Shown here: positions 11,081-21,555 of the stretch, in pieces
Position numbering within the stretch: position 1 is the stretch's first letter
How the letters are laid out: each line of letters begins with the position of its first letter
Assembly (NCBI GenBank): GCA_032209605.1
Contig: JASFXZ010000040.1
Span: forward strand, 186,001-250,000
Direction of reading: 5' to 3'
DNA: 64,000 nucleotides
Source of the DNA: Mactromeris polynyma
Taxonomy: Eukaryota; Mollusca; Bivalvia; Venerida; Mactridae
Position numbers and translations under genes: made by a program
Notes under the pieces: generated by a model
What the model saw: only the letters and a program-made list of their open reading frames with translations
Told to the model about the DNA's origin: nothing
The model's database searches: none

Positions 11081-12921
11081 CAATTTTCCGTCACCGTTCC
11101 GTTGAATATCGATGATTTACGGAAACTGTTCTTAATTGAATAGATTCTAATACTTTTTGTTTTATTGTCGACTGTTAAATATTAACACTTGGAATATTGA
11201 TAACGACAGGTAAAAAAGTACAGTTTAACAAAAATAAAACGATAAAATGGTATTTTCCATGTAGTGAACAAAATGGCGGCGTCCACGAAAACGCAAGACA
11301 TCGGAGACAATACGTGAGCTACTGTGTGCAGATAAGATGTGTTTCATGTCCAACAATATCGCTTATCGCATCAGCCAAAAATCGATATTTCCAGTCGTCT
11401 AAATAGCATTGATTTGATGGGGAACGCTACGTATTTATTATGATTATTTCTTTATTTTTTAACATATTCAAAATATTCAAGCAGATTTGGAAACCTCAAG
11501 GTATCTTCTTTTCAATCATATAAAAATATTGAAATTTTATATATGTTTAGGCGGGGGAATCTACAGTTTTCTTGAGCCACCCAGTTTCCTATTGAAAACA
11601 GTGTAAACGGTCCGTTTTTCCTGGACGTCCGACGTGTTTAAATCACTATTTTAACTTATCCTTAGACGGGAATTCAAATATTCAAGCTGATTCTGTTAGG
11701 ATATTTTATGCTCGTTCCAACGGTGTCAATTGAAGTAATTTATTATGAAAACAAAATGGGGGAATTTAGAGATACATGGAGTACCTGTCAATTTCAGGAG
11801 TGTTTCCGTGAGATATCACGGAAATTCACGAAGATTAGCGAGTGAAACCGATTTCGGTTAGTCTTTCTTGTGACAAGTTTAATCTCCACATGTGGTCTCA
11901 TAAGATGTTATCTCAATCAAACTGTTCGCTGGACCATGGTTTATGGTGGTCAAGTGTAGACTGCATTTATGCAATATTATAGCGTTAATTAAGCTTCATG
12001 AAATTAATTTCTTCTAGAAGACCATTATCGACAGCTTAATTTCAATTGTCATGAACATTTTGTTTTATTCAGCGCAAAGATATAGCATTGGTCACAAATA
12101 TATAAAATATATGTGGTGTAAACTTGATCTTCCACAAATATCATGAACTAATATAATTCATAAATTATCATCGGGTTTATAAATCAGTTTAAATCATTCG
12201 TTATAGCACGGACATATTAACCATATAAAAAGTTTATTATATCCGTGGTAATAGAATTTAATCAATAAATTTATAAATTACACTCCGTGAGTGTTTACTG
12301 TGTCACTACCTTAGATATGATGTTGTTCACACCTTCGCACCAGGTATATGAATTTGATTAAAAACTGTAAACAAAACTATATCTTTTTTTGTAAAAGAAG
12401 CATTGGGTAAATGTTCTACTATTTTGAACGTTGATGTTTAAATTATTTTGTTCATCTCCACATAATGTTACTTTTTCATAATTATTCTACTATAATAATC
12501 CCTAAAACGGTGTATAATGTACATGCTGAATGAAAAAGGGGTAAAAACAAAATTAAGAAAGAAAGGAAAACTTATTCAACTGCTGTTGAACATGTAAAGT
12601 CGTGACTTGAACAGTTGGAGTTATTAAAAATGCCATCAGTGGTGTAAACTGCTTTGTTTTGAACAACATTCAAATATATACGCATGCTAAATTTAATGCG
12701 GAGGGTGTGATAGTGAATAGCCAAGCATTATTATTATGTTGTTATTAACGGTTGCTTTCTGTACCATGGAATCTGTTTATTTTTTCCCTTTTTTCGTCCA
12801 CAGTTTTATTGCATAAGTTATATAACTGATTTCAATAAATCTACTGTAAATAAAACTGAATAGTTATTAAACATGTTATATATGTCCGTGATTTTATTCT
12901 TTTCACCCAAAAGTCGCCTGG

Positions 12922-12964
12922 GGCAAAGACCTAAATACCATTTAATGGTATTTAGGTCTTTGCC
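12922..12964. repeat. 43-bp near-perfect palindrome
   Basis: Arms of 21 bases (GGCAAAGACCTAAATACCATT and its exact complement) are separated by a single T. The structure is too tight for a microRNA precursor, which needs a loop. It is more like a palindromic insertion or recombination product. Confidence 0.95.
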
Positions 12965-13699
12965 TTTCAGACATCCTATGTACATGTAATACCATCCTTT
13001 CTGATACCTATCAGGGACCACCAATAAAATACGTATATATTACGCGGTAGTGACTATAAGCGGTCACCACAGTATCTTTGGTATTTAAAGTACACAAAAT
13101 AAATTTGTATTTGCAATTTTAATTGGAAACTGCAAGACAAGTGTTTATTACACATGTTAAGTGAAACGAATTCCTTGTTTTTTTCTATTTTATAAGAAAA
13201 CATTTGCCTATCACCACGGACATATCCGTGTTAATACATAGGTTTTCAATGATGAAATAATTTTGTGTTTCATCTGGGACCAATATATAGGTCGAACTCC
13301 AATTGTTTTCTCTTTATGATCATAAAACAATGTTTTAAGTGTTTATCAGATACATAGATCTAACGTAGCCCGAGGCTTTATGCTAATGTGTTATACAAGT
13401 CATTAATCGGTGATCATCGGAAAATTTACGGTCACTTACGGAAACTGCCGACAGACAAATCGTCTGCTGACCAAAAGTCCAATCGATAACGATCTGCATC
13501 GACTGGATTTATCTGATAAGCGATATTGTTGGGTATGGAACATTTGCATAGAAACAGAACACTGTTGTATCGATACTTCATTTTACAATGTAAACATGCA
13601 TTAATGATTCGTGTAACTTCTTTGTATACAATCTTGTGTGTTCAACTCCTTTTTTATATAATATACTGACATAACAAAGTGTTCTTGATATACTATTGT

Positions 13700-14220
13700 G
13701 ATAGGTAAATCGACTTAAAACAGATGCAGATTCATATCCAAATAAACATTCTTTGGTGACGTCAGTTAAAACACTCCTTTCAAATTTAGGTTTTCAAGAT
13801 GTTTGGCTAGAACAAGGTGTTGTAAACAATAAGTTATTCGTACACGCCTTCAAACAACGTTTGCATGACTTTCAGTATCTCCTTAAATATTTCAATATCC
13901 CAAAATTTAGAATAGCCATGACACATTTAATCGTCTTTTCTCATAACATGTTCATAGAAACAGGCAGATGGCAAACACCAAGAATTGAAGTTCAAGATAG
14001 ATTATGCAATTCGTGTCAAAAAGTTGAAAATAAATATCATTTCATTCTCGAATGTATAAACTATAACGAACTACGAGAACTATATATAAGTAGCTTTTAT
14101 TGGATAAGACCTAATGTGTTTAAATTGAAATAACTTTTTGAAAACAGAAATGCAAATGTTATTCAAAACCTAAGCGTTTTCATATTCAAAGCATTTACAA
14201 TTAAACAAAATGAAATGTAG
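13700..14220 (+). mobile_element. LINE 3' end fragment (C-terminal ORF2 tail)
   Basis: The frame from about 13708 reads LVTSVKTLLSNLGFQDVWLE, then a zinc-finger-like tail: FSHNMFIETGRW, then RLCNSCQKVENKYHFILEC and LRELYI. This Cys-x2-Cys ... His ... Cys tail is very common at the C-terminus of non-LTR retrotransposon ORF2 proteins. After a stop at 14131-14133 the same frame continues LFENRNANVIQNLSVFIFKA to about 14217, so that stop is probably a nonsense mutation. The reverse transcriptase itself is absent: the copy is 5'-truncated and dead. Confidence 0.72.
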
Positions 14221-15110
14221 TCGAGTATGTATGATTATTGTCAATTTATATGTTTCTGCGTGACAATTTTTTTAGGAAACCTACTGTTTCATGTAACACT
14301 GTACTATACATATTTGTATACATATACTTACTTGTTATCAAAATAGCTTATACCATTTGTTTTCTATGTTCTCATATTTTCATTTTGAAAAAGTGAAACA
14401 TACTACTAGTATTGTATTTACATTCAAATGTCAACTTCTCTTTCATATGTTTGTATTTCTGGTTGGAACCTGTCATTTTCTTCACGAAACACATTTGTAT
14501 TGTACTGATAAGGTATACAGCCCTTAAATTAATTATGTATGAAATCATTAACCCCACCTTCTCCGTTGAAACTTACCCCATCCCACCGTCCTTATCCCAG
14601 TTATAGACTATTGACCTCTTCACATTTTACAAACTAAATATACAAAAAGAAAAAGAAGCTTTCGATCATATTCTATTACTTTATTAAAACAAATTTGAGA
14701 TGTATTGTTTGCTGTATGATATGAATAACATTGTATTGATATATTTTGCTGCTGTGACATTTTGCTACTATGTTATACATTTGGAAATATAAAAATATGG
14801 AAGTAAATATGTCGGAAAATAACAAACAAGTAAGTGATTGTAGCATTATTGAAAAACAAAATGGCGTCCCACTGGTATTCTTTCGAGAGAGAGAACTGTT
14901 CGGTTCAAACAAACCAACTCAAGATCAGTGACTTAAACATGAAGAGCTATACTTCAGCATATCACACGTAATTGAACCGACGCATCTTACAGGGCTCCAG
15001 AGTTCGGGGTATGTGGCGTATATATGTTGAGACCTTAGATGACAAGATTGACCTAGTATCGGTTGGGGTCATTTTATGGGGTAAACGTCTATCGATATTA
15101 AGTATCAATC
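14221..15110. other. Region between two LINE remnants
   Basis: AT-rich, with no coding sequence recognised. The 5' end of the next LINE probably lies in the last 150 bases, but no promoter, target-site duplication or clear junction could be identified. Confidence 0.4.
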
Positions 15111-15431
15111 CACTACGACTCGATAGTTAAAATACTGTTCGCATCAGAGTGAAAGACATACCACTTTCAGTTGACGATGATACTATTGTACATACTCTTA
15201 TTCGCAATAATATTGAAGTGATATCAGCAACCCGTGAGAAACTACACACTGGCTGTAAACTCAAACTGCGACACAGGTGACCGTCTGATAATTGTGAAAG
15301 CTTCATCCATCAAAACTCCTTTGAACAGATTAATGACATTTGGTCATTTCGAAGCAACTGTCTTCCATAGAGGACAGATTAAGAAACAACCAAAATACAG
15401 CAAGTGACTACAAATAGGCCATAACACCTCC

Positions 15432-16208
15432 ATGGAAACGACTGGGTATGCACTCAGTGCAAATAATCCGGACATAAACAGAGCGAATGTAACGCTATTA
15501 ACAGTCCATCCCAGAGCGATGACAACACACCGGAATCTTTTGATGACGAAAACACAACACAGTATCGATAGAATAACAAAATCAAATAAAACAAATAAAC
15601 ATCAAACTTTAAATGACATGATAAAATCACACAATTTAATTGACATATGGAGAATTCTAAATAAAACAAAAACGCAGTTCACTTGGCGCAGGAAAAATGG
15701 AACCGAAAAAAGAAGAATTGACTTTTGGTTAATTGAGGAAAATCTCAGTCCACTCATTTTATCTACAGATATTCGTCCTGCTCTGATCCAATATACTGAC
15801 CACTTGGCAATTTCGCTAAAAATTAAACCACCTTCAGGATTTTGGAAACTTAACAAAGCTTACTTATGCGATACTGATTACTGTGAACAAATAGAGACAA
15901 TGATTAAAAGCTTAACCACATTAAACATAAAAAGTCATCAAACAAAATGGGAAATATGTAAAAACAACATAAGAGAAATCACAATTACGTACTCGAAACA
16001 AAAATCTAAAGAAAGAAAATGCAAATTATCTAATCTAGGAAAACAATTAAATGAGCTCTATAAAATTGACTTAGATACCAACGATCCGGAGATCAACAAA
16101 ATTGAAATCGAAATTAAAAATATGTATAGCTTTAAAGCTAAAGATGCACAAATACGTTCCCGAGTCACATTATTAGAAGACGATGAAAAAACACAAACTG
16201 TTTCTTGA
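15432..16208 (+). pseudogene. LINE ORF1 tail fused to ORF2 endonuclease C-terminus
   Basis: One open frame runs from the ORF1 end (zinc-knuckle remnant, then METTGYALSANNPDIN) directly into the C-terminal third of an apurinic-like endonuclease and the following charged linker. Intact L1/Tx1 elements have a full endonuclease of over 200 residues with its catalytic N-terminal motifs; here those are absent. The fusion is a by-product of an internal deletion and is not expected to be a functional protein. Confidence 0.7.
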
Positions 16209-16374
16209 ACCTTGAAAACTCTAGGCAAACAAGAACAATCATTAACTCTTTATCAACAAATTGAAAAGTAATAAAAGATAAAGAAACCATATTAAAAGAA
16301 ACAGTTAAATTTTATGAAAATCTTTACGACAGTTCACATGTCAGCGTCGACGAATTTTTTAACTCCACATAAAT

Positions 16375-17047
16375 TAATAATAAATTAATTTCCTTACTTT
16401 ATAAAAAGGGAGACCCAACTAAGTTAGAAAACTGGCGACCTATCTCTCTACCCAACACAGACTATAAAATTGTAGCAAAAGTTCTAGCCATGCGCTTACA
16501 AAAAGTTCTACCAAATATAATAAGCCACGGCCAACAAGTTTTCATTAAAAAGAGATACATAGTGTACAACATAAGACAAATACAAGACATTATAGATTAT
16601 ACAAACGTAACCAAAATTCCAGGAGCTATTGTATTTCTCGACTTTAAGAAAGCGTTTGCTACAATTGAATGGCCATTTCTACTAAAATATTTGTTGAAAT
16701 TCGGATTTAAGAACTCATTCATACAATGGGTAAAGGTTCTGTACACCAATATAACATCTTGTCTCATGAATAATGGCTGGAGCTCTATATTATTTAAAAT
16801 ATCTCGCGGCGTCAGGCAGGGATGCCCATTATTGGCCCTATTATTTATTATTGTCGCTGAAATAATGGCAATCAAAATAAGAATAAGCAAACAATTTAAA
16901 GGAATAGAAATAAAAAAAGATAGAAATAATTACGACACAAAACATATCAACATCACTCAGTTAGCAGACGACACAACAATATTCATACAACATGAAAATG
17001 AAATAAATATCTCTCTAAAAATAATTGAAGAATTTGGTAAATATTAA
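16375..17047 (+). pseudogene. LINE reverse transcriptase domain (degraded)
   Basis: The frame carries RT motifs in order: YKKGDPTKLENWRPISLPN, KVLAMRLQKVLPNII, FLDFKKAFATIEWPFLL, GVRQGCPLLALLFI and ITQLADDTTIFI, then a stop in place of the residue before GLKLNRNKTQGLWIGS, which continues in frame. ADD is the catalytic pair. The usual segment before the YKKGD motif (the SPG-x-DG region) is absent. Homology to L1/Tx1 elements is clear; enzyme activity is not possible. Confidence 0.85.
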
Positions 17048-18190
17048 GGTCTAAAACTAAATAGAAATAAAACACAAGGGCTCTGGATAGGCAGTTCAAA
17101 AACCAATACACACAATATTGACAACATAAATTTTACAAATAATTATGTTAAAGCACTAGGAATTTATTTTGGCAATAGCCCGGATGTATGCGAAGATTTA
17201 AACTGGCAAAAAAAATAGAAATATGTAAATATCTTATACAAAAATGTCAAAAACGAAAACTAACATATTACAGGAAAACAACCGTACTTAAAAGCATAAT
17301 CCTTCCCAAACTGACATACATGTACTTATAGATGCAATCTATGCCCACTCCATATCATATCGTACAAACTATTACTAAACTATTCTCTACTTTTCTTTGG
17401 AGCAATAAATGTGAAAAAATACAAAGAACGACACTAATAGGGAATCAATTTGATGGAGGTTTAAATACAATTATGGTTGATATAGACAGTTATTTAAAGT
17501 CACTTAAACTAAAATGAATCCAAAACTTGAGATCACCTAATAATGCAAACTGGAAGATCATTCCATGTTTTTTATTGAACCAATTTGGTAAAAACTTATT
17601 AATATTTGACATGAACGTGACTAACTTGAAATCGAACCCAAACGTTTATTTAAATATTATAAATACATGGATGGAATACAACAACCTTTCGCCTAAACCA
17701 GAACCATCATCTTTCTGAGCAATAAGAAACCAAGTTATATGGGGTAATAAGTATATCAAATTTAAAGGAAAATGTCTCATATTTAACTCTTGGATACATT
17801 CTGATTTGATATTTGTTAACGACTTAATTGATATAAAACGGCAAAATAAGCGAACGCATAATCTATGAACAGCTTAAAAATAAAACTAACTGGATCTCTG
17901 AAAGTGAAACTATTAAACAAGCAAAACCCTCCGAATGGAAAACCGAAATCAAAACAGCACAATCATTAAAAACTTTCACTAAAACTAAATTAAACTCAAG
18001 TGACAAAACTAACCCAAAATTAATAAAAAGTAAAGAATACTATCAAGAATTTATAAAAAGAAAATTTGAAACTCCCTATATACAAACATATTGTGAATCA
18101 AGCTTTAATAAAAAGATCAATTGGCACAGCTACTACTATTTCATAAACAAAGCACTTGTTGACAATCGCGTCAAACAATTTAAATATAAA

Positions 18191-18631
18191 ATGATACATA
18201 ACATAATTGCCACAAATGAAAACCTTTACAAATGGAAAATATTCACTTCCCCAAACTGCATACACTGTGGAGCTTTAGAAAACTTAAACCACCTTTTTAT
18301 AACATGTCCCTATATGGAATCATTCTGGGAAACGATAATAAAAATATTTTCAGAAAACGGCATCAACATTACAACAAACTCTCTAGAATATATAATTATA
18401 GGTTATAAAATCATGTACAAATATGAAATAATTAATATAATATTTAGTCAAATAGGATACTGTATTTATAAAGAATATTTTAAAAGTGAACGTAGAAAGA
18501 ATAAGACTAATATTCTCCAAATGTTATATTTTGATTTAGACATTTTAACTCGATACTATAAAAACAAAAAACAAAATATTGATTTCCTTAAGAAATTTTG
18601 CCAAGCACTGAACATCTCTTTATCTCATTAA
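18191..18631 (+). pseudogene. LINE ORF2 C-terminal domain
   Basis: An open frame of 146 residues with CIHCGALENLNHLFITCPYM, a CxxC...H...C finger, followed by aromatic/Lys-rich sequence to the natural stop. It is the end of the L1/Tx1-like ORF2, separated from the RT by frameshifts. Confidence 0.8.
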
Positions 18632-19665
18632 TGATCAATACTTTTTCATTTCGGAAACGTATAACTACGAGATTACAGTTGCCTGTATACATTTGCATTT
18701 ATACCATGAACATAGATTTAATAATTATTCCTGTATTTTTGCATATTTATATTTTAATTTAAAAATATTCCCGCCATAATGTGATTTCGATCCCATACCA
18801 TCGAAATATTTGTAATTCATTTGAAAACCTTATACTTGTTTAATTTAATAGAACCGTTTAATAACTGTATTATAGTAACTATTTTGGACATAACAGGTAT
18901 ATTTAATCCATCTTTGAGCATGTTAACACAAATTGTATGTTTTACATTACTGTATGTTTGTATAAATATTGCCTATTGTGAATAAAGTCTAGAAAAAAAC
19001 GACATGTTTTGGCACAATATCTAATCAATTTTGAATCTTGATTGAAAGACAGTCAAACTTTTTTTCAGAATCCTGCATTTCCCTACATGAATTGTTAAAC
19101 AGTGTCGCTTTAGAAAAACTATGTTGTGTATTGATATGTTTGTATCTCACGGGCCTCCAGTCTACAGATATATTGAAAATAAAACTTACTTACATATTTA
19201 AACTTAACATGAATTCTAAGTTTCCGTGTATTTTAACGTGATGCATTTGTCATTTATCTATTATAATATAGTCACAGAAGTTGTTCTCGATTCTGTTTTT
19301 AAAACACTTCAAATTTGTTTTTTCCATAATATACGATATCGAATTACTTGAAATATTTGTTCATGCACCTATTGCGATGAAATTTGAAACCAACTTGAAT
19401 GTATTACCCCAAAAGTGTTTACATTAACACGCAAGGGCGACGATATGATAATAACCACTGCGCAATAAATCTATGTTTACAAAACAAGTGTGTTCAGTGA
19501 CTACGATCATTCAAACTAAAAACTGTAATGCAAAGACAACTGAAGCACAATAAACGTGATCGGTAAACCAGGATCCAAAGCCCAAAGACGTTTGAGAAGT
19601 ATTCATAAAAGTTATACTTATTCTGTATCAAGTTACACATATGTAATGTACTAAGTCCAACTTAC

Positions 19666-19675
19666 GCATCCACAC
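19666..19675 (-). CDS. Candidate 10-nt microexon
   Basis: On the minus strand a strong acceptor (TAATCCTTTGCAG) is followed by GTGTGGATGC and an ideal donor GTAAGT. Spliced to the exon at 8481 it gives ...VDA-DGDYDYYYGG in frame, extending the acidic Tyr-rich stretch. It lies 11 kb upstream of that exon, across several transposons, and no further upstream exon is located. The near-ideal signals and phase fit argue for it; its short length means chance cannot be excluded. Confidence 0.35.
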
Positions 19676-20430
19676 CTGCAAAGGATTAAATAAAATCCAT
19701 CAAAACATTGGAAGAGTAATAATGGTTTCCATACAACATATCAGCGACATTGAACAAAATTCACCTTACCCTATAGTGGCTCTAAAACACATCATACGTG
19801 AAATGAAAGTAAGAAAGAAATAAAATACACTTTCAGTCGGGTATTGTATACTTTCCCGATCTGACAAAATACTGTTTAAGCTTATCTAGTATCAAAAAGA
19901 GGTTTCATAATTACTATTCAATGACTTTTAAAACAAAATTATCGCAGATATCAAATGATGAAACTGTGCGTTTGTTGGAGTACTAACTTAACAATATTAC
20001 TTAAAATAATTATTCATGCTTACAACATAATTGGAACATCTGTAGAAGTACTCCAAATAAAAATAATTCCATCATGTCCGCCATATTGAACGCTACAGCA
20101 CAACTTTAAGGTATGTGTCGGGAATGAGATGTATAACAAATGCACGCATGCAAACCTACGAAAACATTATAACCGCAATATTTGGAAATTTGAATCAGGA
20201 AGTTATGTCGTGTTCGTATAAAAATGACAAACGACGTAGGTGTACGTTATTATCGAGTCATATAACATTTGTGTAAATACCGTAGACAGTTATACAGCTA
20301 CTTGTACGCACTCGTGTAGTCATATATTTTCTTCAGTCGCACTGAATGCAAATGTAAAACACGTATTTATAATGTATAAATTTAGTTGTTGTATGTTTTT
20401 ATTCAGCAGCTGTCGTAATTATTTGTACTT

Positions 20431-20604
20431 CAGACGGACCTCGTTCATTTGAATTCATCGGGTCCAAATTTTAATGTCGAATAAGACATGGTTTCGAAAA
20501 ATACATTTCAATTTGACGTGCCCAAGATACAACGGGACCTGATATTTTTTTCGGGTTATACCAAGTCTTCGGATAAAGATTGTCGAATAAATGAGGTCCG
20601 ACTG
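20431..20604. mobile_element. MITE with CAGNCGGACCTCG ends
   Basis: The left end CAGACGGACCTCGTTC and right end AAATGAGGTCCGACTG form an imperfect TIR, with TA after the right end. A related, more decayed copy lies at 36825-36992. The interior shares TTTCGAATA/ACGGGACCTGATATTT words between the two copies. Probably a mariner/pogo-type non-autonomous element. Confidence 0.7.
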
Positions 20605-21004
20605 TACTTATACAAATACCAATTGAAACAGCCCTGCGTTCAGTCAAGTTATTTGTGGCTCACGTTTCGTAACGTTTTCCAATTTGGTTCCCTGTGTGCC
20701 GTCAATGTGATACGGTTGGTCAGGGATACAAAACAAAACGTGAGCGACTGTAAGCCGTAACTGAACGCAATGCTGGTAATTCACCAGCATGATACATGTA
20801 ACAACTTGCTTTACTAAGCAACTGAACAGCATACATGTAGTAGTATATGGCAACATCTTGTCTGATGAAAATGACCTAGGAAGGTAAAGCGAGTAAATAA
20901 AACCGATTAATATCATGCAGTCTTAGAGAGCGAGATTATTATTCTGTAGAGAGTATATTAAATACAAAGTAAAGGAATTTGTAGTGGAATTGTATTCATT
21001 TCCA

Positions 21005-21555
21005 AAGCACCGGTGTAGCGATTTCAGTTTTTTGACTGTTTCAAGTTACACCCCGGTAACTAAAAATCGCGTTCAGATTACCGGAATGTAGGATAAAATC
21101 CGTTTCAAATTACCCTCAGGGGTAACTTGAGAGTGATTTCAAGCTACTTCCATCGATTTCAGATGACATCCCTCATTCCTTTATCTATATATATCTATAT
21201 ACATTTTCCAAATTGAAAAGTACAACAGCAAATGATAAAAATAAAAATGTGAAGCATCAAAACAGCAACAAGATAACCACATCAGCAGCAGCAACACCAA
21301 CAACCATAACAGAGGTGTAATTAACATTTAATTGATATTTTTGCAGTTTGAGAGAAGCTTTCAATTTTGTACGTGTCATAATTTCTATTAAATTAACTAA
21401 TCATGATTTCCAAAAAATGAAAAGTATCACATTAACTCAATCAGCAAGGGGGAGGGGTAATTTAAATAGCGCTGGGAACATGAAATCGTTTTCAAGTTAA
21501 CCCGGGGTAATATGAAATCGATTTTAGATTACCGGAGGGTAACTTGAATATGGGA
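21005..21555. repeat. Cluster of GGGGTAACTTGA / TCAAGTTACCCC words
   Basis: Short motifs, GTTACACCCCGGTAAC and CAGGGGTAACTTGAG among them, occur repeatedly in both orientations in two clusters (21030-21165 and 21480-21555), each mixed with AAATCGATTT-like words. The two clusters flank a unique core of about 300 bp and look like the subterminal repeats of a small mobile element. No coding content is seen. Confidence 0.5.

Larger units (their letters stand above)
10831..13690. other. AT-rich stretch with no gene seen
   Basis: A perfect 32-bp direct repeat lies at 11017-11080 and a 43-bp palindrome at 12922-12964. Otherwise no coding or mobile-element signature could be supported. This would be intronic if the microexon at 19666 truly belongs to the 7002-8481 gene. 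Confidence 0.4.
15115..18999 (+). mobile_element. L1/Tx1-like LINE, internally deleted and decayed
   Basis: A non-LTR retrotransposon in sense orientation. About 15130-15440 holds ORF1 remnants: VRVKDIPLSVDDDTIVHTLI, and in another frame FHRGQIKKQPKYSK followed by a broken zinc knuckle CLQIGHNT. ORF2 begins mid-endonuclease: SHNLIDIWRILN, TWRRKNGTEKRRIDFWLI and DHLAISLKIK are the endonuclease C-terminus. A linker and then reverse transcriptase follow: YKKGDPTKLENWRPISL, VFLDFKKAFATIEW, SRGVRQGCPLLALLF and the catalytic QLADDTTIF. Near the end is a finger CIHCGALENLNHLFITC, with a stop at 18629-18631. AATAAA at 18981 and a short A-run close the copy. Multiple stops and frameshifts are present. 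The N-terminal endonuclease and part of the RT fingers are missing. Confidence 0.88.

Noticed and set aside
20488..20916. Two 90-aa frames on opposite strands
   Set aside because: The plus frame runs through a MITE. Neither has protein-like composition or splice support.
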